This document shows positions 1-6,578 of a stretch of 17,542 nucleotides of DNA, one piece after another. Origin of the DNA: WTJX01 sp045106295 (GTDB taxonomy: Bacteria > Bacteroidota > Bacteroidia > Cytophagales > JAAEPT01); NCBI GenBank assembly GCA_045106295.1, contig JBGCEI010000108.1, forward strand, positions 1-17,542, in the 5' to 3' direction. Every line of letters starts with the position of its first letter. Within the stretch, counting starts at the first letter, position 1. The notes under the pieces are model-generated. The model did no database searches. It was not told the origin of the DNA and saw only the letters and a list, made by a program, of their open reading frames with translations. The translations under genes were made by a program, and so were the position numbers.

Positions 1-473
1 ACCCCTCCAAAATTAAACTGAGGACCTATGTTACGAGTATGGATAAGATCTAAAAACTGCTGTCCCGTACTGGTTTGATGAAAATCGAAGCCACTTAAAG
101 GGGATTTGGTATCGAAGTATTGAATATTATTTTGATCAAAGGCATAGCCATCTAATGAGTTGTACCCCATTCGTTTTCCTAATAAGGTAGGTGCTTCGTA
201 ATAGATGTTTGCTTGTGGGCTTGCGTAATTACCAAGGTGCTGAAACTGATGTCTTGCATCTCCATGTCGCCCTTTATGCCAATGAATACCTGTCAATGAC
301 GTATCTAATGTGGAAAGGCTGCTATCTCTATTGAACAGCACATCATCCGACGAAAAAACGGTTACTGTTTGCGGACCAAATACTAAACGAGTAGAATCGT
401 CCAGAATCTGAGCATGCATTCCTGCTATCGGTACACAAAGGATTAAAAAATATTTCAGTAAACTATTCCTCAT
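1..473 (-). CDS. Putative outer membrane porin (Porin_10-like), N-terminal part
   Basis: A reading frame opens at the ATG complementary to 471-473 and stays open for 157 codons to the window edge, so the C-terminal part is missing. It begins with a signal peptide: a short basic n-region (MRNSLLK), a hydrophobic core and a cleavage site near GMHAQ. Further in are the segments LGNYASPQANIYYEAP and YFDTKSPLSGFDFHQTSTGQ followed by FLDLIHTRNIGPQFNFGG. This 'FDTKSP ... GQ.F....TRNI.P' pattern is what I recall from the Bacteroidota 'putative porin' family (Porin_10, PF14121), predicted outer membrane beta-barrels of about 600-700 residues. The substrate is unknown. The gene lies 45 bp downstream of the helicase on the same strand and has its own possible -7 element (483-490). 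The family call is from memory of the motif; the secreted, partial nature is seen directly. Confidence 0.78.
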   Translation of the reverse strand, partial: MRNSLLKYFLILCVPIAGMHAQILDDSTRLVFGPQTVTVFSSDDVLFNRDSSLSTLDTSLTGIHWHKGRHGDARHQFQHLGNYASPQANIYYEAPTLLGKRMGYNSLDGYAFDQNNIQYFDTKSPLSGFDFHQTSTGQQFLDLIHTRNIGPQFNFGG

Positions 474-482
474 AAGGAATTA

Positions 483-490
483 CAAAGGTA
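483..490 (-). promoter_or_regulatory. Possible -7 element for the porin gene
   Basis: On the minus strand this reads TACCTTTG, an exact match to the Bacteroidota -7 consensus TAnnTTTG, 9 bp upstream of the porin ATG. I see no good TTG at the expected -33 distance. If it is used, the 5' leader would be only a few bases long. Confidence 0.35.
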
Positions 491-518
491 AAAATTGAAA
501 TCTAAATTTTGTACTAAA

Positions 519-1817
519 CTAGCGTCTGCCTTTCTTGTAATTTTTCTTTTTTTCGTCAGGTCTAAACTTCTTCTTTTTCTCATGAAATGCCCCTTTGTAG
601 GTAGGATCATCTTTTTGTTTGAAATAATCTAGTCTTCTAGCAATCTCTTGTCGTTCCCCTTTTGGAGTATCTTCTATTGTTACCTCTTTGGGTATTCTTC
701 GAACTGGAATTTCTTGTTTGATTATTTTTTCAATCTTTTTGATGTGGTACATCTCTACTGGATTTGCCATTGTAATGGCAAATCCTTCTTTCCCTGCTCG
801 TCCTGTTCTCCCAATTCGATGCACATAATCTTCATGATCAGTTGGCACTTCAAAGTTGATCACATGACTAATATCTTGAATATCAATTCCTCTAGCTGAA
901 ATACCTGTACTTACCAAAAAACGAACGTCGCCACGGGCAAAGTCATTAATGGAATTGATCCGTGTATTCTGCCCTTTGTTGGAATGGATAATCCGAACTT
1001 CTCCATTGATCTTCCTATCCATAAAACGACCTATGTTTTCAGCCGTTTTTTTTGAATTAATAAAAATAAGTACCCTAGAAAACTTCTCTTCGTCTTCCAC
1101 AAAATGACGCAATAGGTTCATCTTGGTTTTGAAGTTAGGTACTTCGTATAAACTCTGTCTTATTTTATCGACAGGAGTAGCCTGTGGTGTAACTTCTATT
1201 TTAGTTGGGTACAATAAAAATTCTTCTGAAAGCGATTCTACCCGCTGAGAAAAAGTGGCTGAAAAAAGTAAGTTTTGTCTCTTCTGTGGCAATACTTCTT
1301 GTAGCTGACGAAGCTGTGGCATAAAGCCCATATCCATCAGTTTATCTGCTTCATCTAATACAATGGTTTTGATTTGTTTCACTGGAATTCCTCCTCGTGA
1401 ATACAAATCCCAAAACCTTCCTGGTGTAGCGACTAGGATATCTACTCCTTCTTCTATTTTTTTTAGTTGTTCAGTTGCTCCTATTCCACCGTAAATCACC
1501 AAGCAACGTAAATCAGTAAACTGTGCTAATTTCAATAGCTCTTCATTGATTTGAATAGCTAACTCTTTGGTCGGTGCTAAAATCAGTGCTCTAGGGTCTG
1601 TTCCTTGTGCATATTTGATTTTAGAAATAATGGGCGACACAAAAGCGGCCGTTTTTCCAGTCCCTGTTTGCGCAATACCAATAACGTCTTGACCAGCCAA
1701 TACTTTAGGAATTGCCTTTTGCTGAATAGGCGTAGGTTGTTCATATCCTAGCTCTTTTACTGCCTTTAGTAAATTAGGACTTATTTTTAGGTCTTCAAAT
1801 GTGATATTATCACTCAT
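519..1817 (-). CDS. DEAD-box ATP-dependent RNA helicase (RhlE/SrmB-like)
   Basis: A 432-residue cytoplasmic RNA helicase with every core motif. Q motif: F7 to Q32, with PTPIQ at 28-32. Motif I: AQTGTGKT at 49-56. Motif Ia: PTKELA. Motif Ib: TPGR at 131-134. Motif II: DEAD at 155-158. Motif III: SAT at 186-188. Motif V: STGISARGID. Motif VI: HRIGRTGR at 333-340. The tail from about residue 405 is rich in Lys and Arg (KEKKKKFRPDEKKKNYKKGRR-like composition), as in RhlE-type helicases where a basic tail binds RNA non-specifically. Family members unwind short RNA duplexes in ribosome assembly or RNA decay. The start ATG fits the beginning of the conserved domain. The gene is divergent from pyrC with a 61-bp gap holding paired promoter elements. 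I cannot assign the exact subfamily. Confidence 0.95.
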   Translation of the reverse strand: MSDNITFEDLKISPNLLKAVKELGYEQPTPIQQKAIPKVLAGQDVIGIAQTGTGKTAAFVSPIISKIKYAQGTDPRALILAPTKELAIQINEELLKLAQFTDLRCLVIYGGIGATEQLKKIEEGVDILVATPGRFWDLYSRGGIPVKQIKTIVLDEADKLMDMGFMPQLRQLQEVLPQKRQNLLFSATFSQRVESLSEEFLLYPTKIEVTPQATPVDKIRQSLYEVPNFKTKMNLLRHFVEDEEKFSRVLIFINSKKTAENIGRFMDRKINGEVRIIHSNKGQNTRINSINDFARGDVRFLVSTGISARGIDIQDISHVINFEVPTDHEDYVHRIGRTGRAGKEGFAITMANPVEMYHIKKIEKIIKQEIPVRRIPKEVTIEDTPKGERQEIARRLDYFKQKDDPTYKGAFHEKKKKFRPDEKKKNYKKGRR

Positions 1818-1844
1818 TCATTTACTCTTAATTAAAAATATCGA

Positions 1845-1852
1845 TAGCTTTG
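1845..1852 (+). promoter_or_regulatory. -7 promoter element for pyrC (left arm of an inverted repeat)
   Basis: TAGCTTTG matches TAnnTTTG exactly. It lies 26 bp upstream of the pyrC ATG, which would give a leader of about 20 bases. It is the left arm of a perfect 10-bp inverted repeat (TAGCTTTGAT at 1845-1854, ATCAAAGCTA at 1862-1871, 7-base spacer). No clear TTG stands at -33. Confidence 0.5.
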
Positions 1853-1863
1853 ATATTCGTAAT

Positions 1864-1871
1864 CAAAGCTA
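1864..1871 (-). promoter_or_regulatory. -7 promoter element for the helicase gene (right arm of the same inverted repeat)
   Basis: Read on the minus strand this is again TAGCTTTG, an exact TAnnTTTG match, 46 bp upstream of the helicase ATG. It mirrors the element at 1845-1852. The two promoters face each other, and polymerase bound at one would cover the other. A plain RNA hairpin or a dimeric repressor site is the alternative reading. Confidence 0.45.
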
Positions 1872-1878
1872 CTTAAAA

Positions 1879-3144
1879 ATGAGTACAATTCTTATCCTTA
1901 ATGCCACTATCGTTAACGAAGGCAAGCAATTTCAGTCTGATGTGTACATCAAAGATGGACGAATAGATCAACTAGGAAACGACTTATCTAACAAAAACGC
2001 CGATCAAACGATTGATGCATCGGGGAAAACACTTATTCCAGGGCTTATTGACGACCAAGTACACTTCCGTGAACCTGGTTTAACGCACAAAGCAACTATT
2101 AAAACAGAATCGAGAGCTGCTGTGGCTGGAGGAATTACTTCTTTCATGGAAATGCCAAACACAGTTCCTCAAGCATTAACACAAGAACTATTAGAAGACA
2201 AATATCAGATTGCTAAACAAGATTCACTGGCGAACTACTCCTTTTTCATGGGAGCATCTAATAATAACTTGGACGAGGTATTAAAAACAGATCCAAAGTC
2301 CGTTTGTGGAGTAAAGATTTTTATGGGTTCCTCTACGGGAAATATGCTCGTAGACAATGAGGCTGTTTTAGAAGATATTTTCAGGAATAGTCCAACACTA
2401 ATTGCTACTCACTGCGAGGACGAAGCTACAATTAAAAAGAATTTAGAAACGTACCAAGCGAAATATGGAGACGATATGCCTATCAAACACCATCCGTACA
2501 TCAGAAGTGAAGAGGCATGTTATTTATCTTCTAGCAAAGCCATTGCATTAGCCAAGAAAACAAATGCTCGTTTACACATTCTTCATATCTCTACAGAGAA
2601 AGAAACACACTTATTTGACAATTCCATTCCATTAAAGGAAAAACGCATTACAGCAGAAGCATGCGCTCACCATTTATGGTTTAGTGAAGAGGATTACGAT
2701 ACAAAAGGAACATTTATCAAGTGGAATCCTGCTGTAAAAAAAGCAACGGATAGGACTGGTATTCAAGAAGCAGTAAAAAATAATTTAATCGATGTCATAG
2801 CAACAGATCATGCCCCGCATACTTTAGAAGAAAAAAGTGGGAATTACTGGAACGCTCCTTCTGGCGGTCCTTTAGTACAACATTCATTGGCTGCTTTATT
2901 AGAATTGTATCATCAAGGTGTTTTCTCTCTGGAGATGATTGTAGAAAAAACGAGCCATGCCGTAGCTACTTTATTTGAAATAGAAAAGCGTGGATACATC
3001 CGTGAAGGATACTGGGCAGACTTAGTACTAATTGACTTAAATAAACCTTGGATAGTCGATCGCTCTAGTGTACTTTCTAAATGTGGATGGAGTCCTTTCG
3101 AAGGACAACAGTTCACATCTCAAATATTGCATACAATTGTGTAA
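1879..3144 (+). CDS. pyrC: Dihydroorotase, C-terminally truncated by an in-frame stop
   Basis: Dihydroorotase catalyses the reversible cyclisation of N-carbamoyl-aspartate to dihydroorotate in de novo pyrimidine synthesis. The start is the ATG at 1879 (MSTILILNATIVNEGK), where the family's first strand begins; the frame upstream of it is unrelated. Visible motifs are DDQVHFREPG (Gln in place of the first His of the usual HxH, which I recall as normal for the Bacteroidota PyrC type), VKIFMGSSTGNML, the ATHCED histidine, LHILHIS, IATDHAPH with the catalytic Asp, and SGGPLVQHS. The 421-residue product stops at HTIV-TAA. In the same frame the next codons read GKMVYENGNLHE, GSGQRL and NFDRK before a second TAA at 3217-3219, which is the expected C-terminal end of this family. 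So 24 residues are cut off by a nonsense codon. All catalytic residues are upstream of the stop, so activity may survive. Confidence 0.93.
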   Translation: MSTILILNATIVNEGKQFQSDVYIKDGRIDQLGNDLSNKNADQTIDASGKTLIPGLIDDQVHFREPGLTHKATIKTESRAAVAGGITSFMEMPNTVPQALTQELLEDKYQIAKQDSLANYSFFMGASNNNLDEVLKTDPKSVCGVKIFMGSSTGNMLVDNEAVLEDIFRNSPTLIATHCEDEATIKKNLETYQAKYGDDMPIKHHPYIRSEEACYLSSSKAIALAKKTNARLHILHISTEKETHLFDNSIPLKEKRITAEACAHHLWFSEEDYDTKGTFIKWNPAVKKATDRTGIQEAVKNNLIDVIATDHAPHTLEEKSGNYWNAPSGGPLVQHSLAALLELYHQGVFSLEMIVEKTSHAVATLFEIEKRGYIREGYWADLVLIDLNKPWIVDRSSVLSKCGWSPFEGQQFTSQILHTIV

Positions 3145-3219
3145 GGAAAAATGGTTTACGAAAACGGTAACTTACACGAAGTAGGTAGTGGTCAACGATT
3201 GAACTTCGACAGAAAATAA
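3145..3219 (+). pseudogene. Detached C-terminal coding segment of pyrC after the premature TAA
   Basis: This is 24 codons plus a stop, in frame with pyrC and directly after its TAA at 3142-3144. The translation (GKMVYENG ... VGSGQRLNFDRK) matches the usual closing strands of dihydroorotases, in which a '[N/S]G.hvYenG' turn follows 'HTFV'. Nothing suggests separate translation. A serine codon TCA becoming TAA would need a single base change; an asparagine codon would need two. Confidence 0.8.
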
Positions 3220-3234
3220 TTTGTATTGGGCTGA

Positions 3235-3264
3235 TTGCAATTAGAAAATAAATACCTATTTTTG
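3235..3264 (+). promoter_or_regulatory. Promoter of tRNA-His
   Basis: TTG at 3235-3237 and TATTTTTG at 3257-3264 are separated by 19 bp. This fits the Bacteroidota housekeeping promoter (TTG at -33, TAnnTTTG at -7). Transcription would start roughly at 3270, about 15 bases before the tRNA. Confidence 0.65.
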
Positions 3265-3283
3265 CAACGCTAAATGCGACACG

Positions 3284-3357
3284 GTAGATGTAGCTCAGCT
3301 GGTTAGAGTATCGGTTTGTGGTACCGAGGGTCGCCGGTTCGAACCCGGTCTTCTACC
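3284..3357 (+). tRNA. tRNA-His (anticodon GTG)
   Basis: The cloverleaf folds by eye. Acceptor GTAGATG (3284-3290) pairs with CTTCTAC (3350-3356), with one T-T mismatch at the sixth pair. The D stem is GCTC/GAGT. The anticodon stem is TCGGT/ACCGA (3311-3315 and 3323-3327) with loop TTGTGGT, so the anticodon GTG is at 3318-3320. The T stem is GCCGG/CCGGT with loop TTCGAAC. A G at 3283 can serve as the G-1 that pairs with discriminator C73 (3357), the identity element of tRNA-His. CCA is not encoded and must be added after transcription. The gene has its own promoter and terminator. Confidence 0.96.
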
Positions 3358-3373
3358 CTACTATTTTAGTTTT

Positions 3374-3410
3374 AAGCCTTAGGATTTATTTTCTAAGGCT
3401 TTTTTTATTT
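3374..3410 (+). terminator. Intrinsic terminator after tRNA-His
   Basis: A perfect 9-bp stem, AAGCCTTAG (3374-3382) with CTAAGGCTT (3393-3401), has a 10-base AT-rich loop and is followed by a run of T. Confidence 0.88.
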
Positions 3411-3435
3411 TATCTATTCTCTACATTTAGGCATA

Positions 3436-3468
3436 AAAAAAGGCTTGATCTAAGACCAACCCTTTTTT
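3436..3468 (-). terminator. Likely terminator of the LysM gene
   Basis: A-run plus GG.TTG (3436-3447) pairs with CAA.CC plus T-run (3457-3468), with one mismatch in the stem. It lies 24 bp past the stop codon of the minus-strand LysM gene. It converges with the tRNA terminator and could act in both directions. Confidence 0.6.
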
Positions 3469-3492
3469 AACATCATAAAAACAGAATACTTC

Positions 3493-3867
3493 CTAGATAA
3501 AAGGGATATTCAAGTGCTGCCCTATACTGATACGATCAGGGTTACTAATGTTACTTGCTTTAGCAATAGCCATATACTGACTTGACTTACCATAAAACTG
3601 CTTAGAAATTTTCCCTAGTGTATCGCCTGATACAACAGTGTATGTACCATAAAACTCTGTGTTTTCCACTTTAATGTCGGCTTCTACATCAGTAGGTACT
3701 TCCCCACCAATTTCTTTGATTTTATCCCACATTTTATCTTTCTGGTATTGGTATTCAGCTGTACCGCCAAATTTAAGCACACCATTTTCTTCATTTACAT
3801 ACCCGTCTTTAACGTTATACTCTAACCCTAAATCTAGTACTCCTTGATATTTGTCTTGCAAACTCAT
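3493..3867 (-). CDS. Small LysM-domain protein resembling Kbp/YgaU
   Basis: A 124-residue protein with no signal peptide. Residues 74-122 form one LysM module: YTVVSGDTLGKISKQFYG, then a SNISNPDRISIGQHLNIP ending. The first 70 residues (LQDKYQGVLDLGLEYNVKDG ... VEADIKVENTEF) look like a BON-like alpha/beta domain in the layout of Escherichia coli Kbp (YgaU). That protein is 149 residues, cytoplasmic, BON plus LysM, and binds potassium. The length and order agree, so the best guess is a Kbp-like stress protein rather than a peptidoglycan enzyme. The BON assignment is by layout, not by a clear motif. It is a single gene between the terminator at 3436-3468 and the glucokinase relic, divergent from the relic. 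Confidence 0.8.
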   Translation of the reverse strand: MSLQDKYQGVLDLGLEYNVKDGYVNEENGVLKFGGTAEYQYQKDKMWDKIKEIGGEVPTDVEADIKVENTEFYGTYTVVSGDTLGKISKQFYGKSSQYMAIAKASNISNPDRISIGQHLNIPFI

Positions 3868-3921
3868 AATTAAAATTTGACTGTTGAAGTTATTTGAATA
3901 ATTTTAACCTAAACTAACAAT

Positions 3922-3929
3922 TATATTTG
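3922..3929 (+). promoter_or_regulatory. -7 promoter element upstream of the glucokinase relic
   Basis: TATATTTG is an exact TAnnTTTG match, 4 bp before the relic ATG at 3934. The nearest upstream TTTG (3893-3896) is 25 bp away, longer than usual. I see no TAnnTTTG between the relic and hldD, so this promoter may now drive hldD with a leader of about 155 bases. Confidence 0.4.
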
Positions 3930-3933
3930 GCTC

Positions 3934-4072
3934 ATGCAAGAGGTATTAGGTATTGACGTAGGGGGAACGAACGTGAAAATAAGCCCAGTGAACGAAAAAG
4001 GTCTTGTTTTAGATAAAAAATAAGTTTTAAACAGTCCCACTTTATCAGGATGGTGCAGCATTGTGCTTCTAA
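3934..4072 (+). pseudogene. Relic of a ROK-family sugar kinase (polyphosphate glucokinase-like)
   Basis: From the ATG at 3934, 29 codons read MQEVLGIDVGGTNVKISPVN then EKGLVLDKK, ending at TAA 4021-4023. The GIDVGGTNVK pattern is the N-terminal phosphate-binding loop of ROK kinases. The spacing to 'GLVLDKK' resembles the start of polyphosphate/ATP-dependent glucokinases, which are about 240-300 residues long. The rest of the kinase is absent before hldD begins at 4091. In another frame, bases 4049-4072 read DGAALCF-stop, which could be the remains of a ROK C-terminus (often '.GAAL..'), suggesting one large internal deletion; this second part is speculative. The region is too short to fold as a kinase. 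A very small functional peptide is unlikely. Confidence 0.7.
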
Positions 4073-4090
4073 ATAATAAACAACAAACAT

Positions 4091-5062
4091 ATGATTATCG
4101 TAACAGGAGCAGCAGGATTTATAGGTAGCTGCGTAATTAGTAAATTAAATAAAGAAGGATTTAACTACATTATTGCCGTAGACGACTTTTCTTTCCCGGA
4201 AAAAAACAAAAACTTAGAAGGTAAAAACATCCAAGAAAGAGTTGATCGAAAAGATTTGTTTGATTGGCTACAGAAAGAAGACAATGCAAAACTCACGGAG
4301 TTTATCTTACATATTGGAGCAAGAACAGATACGACAGAGTTTGATACAGCCATTTTTGATGAACTAAATGTCAATTACTCAAAGAAAATATGGAAGGCGT
4401 GTGTAAACCATCAAATTCCTTTAGTTTATGCTTCTTCTGCAGCTACTTATGGTTTAGGAGAGTTAGGCTACAAAGATGATGAATCTATCATTGAGCAACT
4501 AAAACCATTAAACCCTTATGGTGACTCAAAAAATGACTTTGACATCTGGGCACTAAAACAAGAAAAAAAACCTTTCTTCTGGGCAGGGCTTAAATTCTTT
4601 AATGTATATGGACCTAATGAATACCATAAAGGAAGAATGGCGTCAGTGATACTACATGCTCACAGACAGATTTCAGAGACTGATAAAATGAAGTTATTCC
4701 GATCTCACAACCCTGAGTTTAAAGATGGAGAACAGATGAGAGACTTTGTTTATGTAAAAGACGTGGTTAATGTTATTCTATTCTTAGCCCATCACAGAAA
4801 AAATTCTGGTTTGTACAATCTGGGGTCAGGAAAAGCGAGAACATTTTTAGATTTAACTAAAAACACCTTTTCAGCTATGAAAAAAGTTGAAGATATTAGT
4901 TTTGTTGATACACCTGAGGATATCAGAGATAAATACCAATACTTCACAGAAGCAGATATGAACAAGCTCATTTCAATAGGGTACTCACAGCCATTCCATA
5001 GTTTAGAAGAAGGAGTAAAAGATTATGTAGAGAACTATCTAAGCACTACAAATTATTATTAA
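4091..5062 (+). CDS. hldD: ADP-L-glycero-D-manno-heptose 6-epimerase
   Basis: A 323-residue short-chain dehydrogenase-type epimerase that converts ADP-D-glycero- to ADP-L-glycero-D-manno-heptose using NADP. It supplies the inner-core heptose of lipopolysaccharide in the cytoplasm. The Rossmann motif TGAAGFIG is at 5-12, DDFS follows the second strand (31-34), the AS.A.YG serine region is at 114-121 and the catalytic Y143/K147 pair is in NPYGDSK. The closing segments KFFNVYGPNEYHKGRMASV and MRDFVYVKDVV are characteristic of RfaD/HldD. Length fits the family (about 310-330). It directly follows the kinase relic and ends at a strong terminator; no other heptose genes are nearby. The start is supported by the Rossmann strand beginning at residue 2. 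Confidence 0.95.
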   Translation: MIIVTGAAGFIGSCVISKLNKEGFNYIIAVDDFSFPEKNKNLEGKNIQERVDRKDLFDWLQKEDNAKLTEFILHIGARTDTTEFDTAIFDELNVNYSKKIWKACVNHQIPLVYASSAATYGLGELGYKDDESIIEQLKPLNPYGDSKNDFDIWALKQEKKPFFWAGLKFFNVYGPNEYHKGRMASVILHAHRQISETDKMKLFRSHNPEFKDGEQMRDFVYVKDVVNVILFLAHHRKNSGLYNLGSGKARTFLDLTKNTFSAMKKVEDISFVDTPEDIRDKYQYFTEADMNKLISIGYSQPFHSLEEGVKDYVENYLSTTNYY

Positions 5063-5084
5063 AACCCCTTATTCCGTTATTTAC

Positions 5085-5127
5085 AAAAAAAAAGCCATTC
5101 AAGGATATCCTTGAATGGCTTTTTTTT
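5085..5127. terminator. Perfect bidirectional intrinsic terminator
   Basis: A 26-bp perfect palindrome (5094-5119; half-site GCCATTCAAGGAT) is flanked by nine A on the left and eight T on the right, giving a 42-bp stem-capable sequence that is symmetrical on both strands. It lies between the converging hldD and DUF5606-type genes and should stop transcription from both sides. Confidence 0.92.
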
Positions 5128-5149
5128 GTTTTAAAACGTTAGAAAAGGA

Positions 5150-5677
5150 TTATTTCTCCTCTTTTACTGCTTTAGGCTTTGCTGCTGCTTTTTTAGCAGG
5201 TGCTTTTTTCTTTGGTGCTTCTTCACCGTCTTTTTTGGTTGAAGGAGCTTTCTCTTTTTCCTCTTCCTTTTTTTCTTCTTCTAATAATTCAGGAGCATGT
5301 TGTTCAATAATAGAAAACCACGAAACGAGTTTCTTTATATCAGAAGTGTACACTCTGTCCTCATCGAAATCTGGAACAACAGACTTTAAGAAATCCATTA
5401 AGTCAGCAGACTCTGATTTAGAAGTTACTTTTAGAGGAGTAGCACTCTTCTTTATTTTTTGCATTACTTCAGCCAATGGAACTGGCTCATCTGATGTATA
5501 AATAGAAATTTCTTGAAGAACAGAAACTTTTGTGCTTGGACCAGCAATAAAACGTTTACTGTCTTTTTCGATTGTTTCTAGTACGAAGCCTGCTCTTGTT
5601 GGTTTTACTACTTTGTACAAACCACTTTTCCCTGAAACTGCGGCTATGTCTTTCCAATCTATCATGTGTTTATTCAT
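5150..5677 (-). CDS. DUF5606-type protein with a lysine/alanine-rich tail
   Basis: A 175-residue cytoplasmic protein with no signal peptide or membrane segment. The N-terminal half (MIDWKDIAAVSGKSGLYKVV ... GFVLETIEKDSKRFIAGPSTKVS) matches what I recall of the Bacteroidota-specific DUF5606 family. A second conserved part (DLMDFLKSVVPDFDEDRVYTSDIKKLVSWF) corresponds to the domain that usually follows it. From about residue 130 the tail is first Glu/Lys-rich, then PKKKAPAKKAAAKPKAVKEEK-like, similar in composition to histone-H1-type tails. The family has no established function that I know of. The start could be M1 (MNKH) or M5 (MIDW); the longer is given. It has a good promoter (5688-5718) and ends at the bidirectional terminator. 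It faces away from fabG. Confidence 0.85.
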   Translation of the reverse strand: MNKHMIDWKDIAAVSGKSGLYKVVKPTRAGFVLETIEKDSKRFIAGPSTKVSVLQEISIYTSDEPVPLAEVMQKIKKSATPLKVTSKSESADLMDFLKSVVPDFDEDRVYTSDIKKLVSWFSIIEQHAPELLEEEKKEEEKEKAPSTKKDGEEAPKKKAPAKKAAAKPKAVKEEK

Positions 5678-5687
5678 TAATAAAAGC

Positions 5688-5718
5688 CAAAAGTAATGAA
5701 ATAGATAACAGATACCAA
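5688..5718 (-). promoter_or_regulatory. Promoter of the DUF5606-type gene
   Basis: On the minus strand, TTG (5716-5718) is followed after 20 bp by TACTTTTG (5688-5695), an exact TAnnTTTG. The gene starts 10 bp further on, so the leader would be very short. Confidence 0.5.
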
Positions 5719-5766
5719 CAATAGCGTTATGCTTCTGTTAATAAATCAGGAAAAAATGCGCTTCTT

Positions 5767-5817
5767 TTTGTGCCTGTGCTAAAAGCTTCCTTTATTTGTA
5801 TTCAATTAAAATTGAAT
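5767..5817 (+). promoter_or_regulatory. Possible fabG promoter with an adjoining inverted repeat
   Basis: TTTG at 5767-5770, a 20-bp spacer and TTTATTTG at 5791-5798 (seven of eight bases of TAnnTTTG) form a weak promoter. Immediately downstream, ATTCAATT (5800-5807) and AATTGAAT (5810-5817) make an 8-bp inverted repeat with a 2-base centre, ending 1 bp before the fabG ATG. It could be an operator or, in a region this AT-rich, chance. Confidence 0.35.
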
Positions 5818-5818
5818 A

Positions 5819-6565
5819 ATGGGATTATTGACAGGAAAAACAGCCCTCATAACGGGTGGCTCCAAAGGAATAGGTAGAGCAATTGCTACAAAATATGCTC
5901 AAGAAGGTGCTAATGTTGCATTCACATATCTTTCTAGTGATGAAAAAGCAAAAGCATTAGAGTTAGAATTAGCTTCACATGGAGTAAAAGTAAAAGCCTA
6001 TAAATCAGATGCTTCTAAATTTGACGCAGCTCAAGATTTAGTAACAGAAGTATTGGGAGAATTTGGGAATATCGACATTTTGGTAAATAACGCTGGAATT
6101 ACCAAAGATGGACTACTGATGAGAATGAACGAAGAACAGTGGGATTCCGTAATGGAAGTAAACTTAAAGTCTTCTTTTAACTTAACTAAAGCGGTGATAA
6201 AACCATTGATGAAGCAACGTTCTGGTTCTATTATCAATATCAGCTCTATTGTAGGTGTACAAGGAAATGCTGGTCAGGCAAACTATGCAGCCTCTAAGGC
6301 AGGAATGATTGGATTCACTAAATCTGTAGCTTTAGAGTTAGGTTCTAGAAACATTAGGTCAAATGCGATTGCTCCAGGATTTATTGCTACTGAAATGACT
6401 GAACAGTTAGACGAAAAAGTACTAAAAGAATGGGAAGCAGGTATTCCGTTGAAAAGAGTAGGGCAGGTAGACGATGTGTCTAATGCAGCTGTTTTCTTTG
6501 GATCAGATATGTCTACTTATGTAACCGGCCAGGTGTTGTTAGTAGATGGTGGAATGCATACCTAA
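5819..6565 (+). CDS. fabG: 3-oxoacyl-[acyl-carrier-protein] reductase
   Basis: A 248-residue NADPH-dependent short-chain dehydrogenase that reduces 3-oxoacyl-ACP in fatty acid elongation, a soluble tetramer. Cofactor loop TGGSKGIG is at 12-19, NNAG at 90-93, and the catalytic tetrad is N115 (VNLKS), S143 (NISSIVG), Y156 and K160 (YAASK). The closing signature VTGQVLLVDGGMHT is the usual FabG end, and the length matches the family (244-250). Other short-chain dehydrogenases share these motifs, but NVRSNAIAPGFIATEMT-like segments and the C-terminus favour FabG. It is a single gene, with no fabD, fabF or acpP beside it. An 11-bp hairpin follows the stop codon. Confidence 0.9.
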   Translation: MGLLTGKTALITGGSKGIGRAIATKYAQEGANVAFTYLSSDEKAKALELELASHGVKVKAYKSDASKFDAAQDLVTEVLGEFGNIDILVNNAGITKDGLLMRMNEEQWDSVMEVNLKSSFNLTKAVIKPLMKQRSGSIINISSIVGVQGNAGQANYAASKAGMIGFTKSVALELGSRNIRSNAIAPGFIATEMTEQLDEKVLKEWEAGIPLKRVGQVDDVSNAAVFFGSDMSTYVTGQVLLVDGGMHT

Positions 6566-6578
6566 AAAGAGACTATCG

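Noticed and set aside
1801..1878. Longer pyrC start at 1801
   Set aside because: The extra 26 residues overlap the helicase start and the promoter repeat and do not resemble dihydroorotase; ATG 1879 begins at the first conserved strand.
5115..5501. 128-codon plus-strand open frame full of Phe and Ser
   Set aside because: It is the antisense shadow of the lysine-rich tail and core of the DUF5606-type gene.
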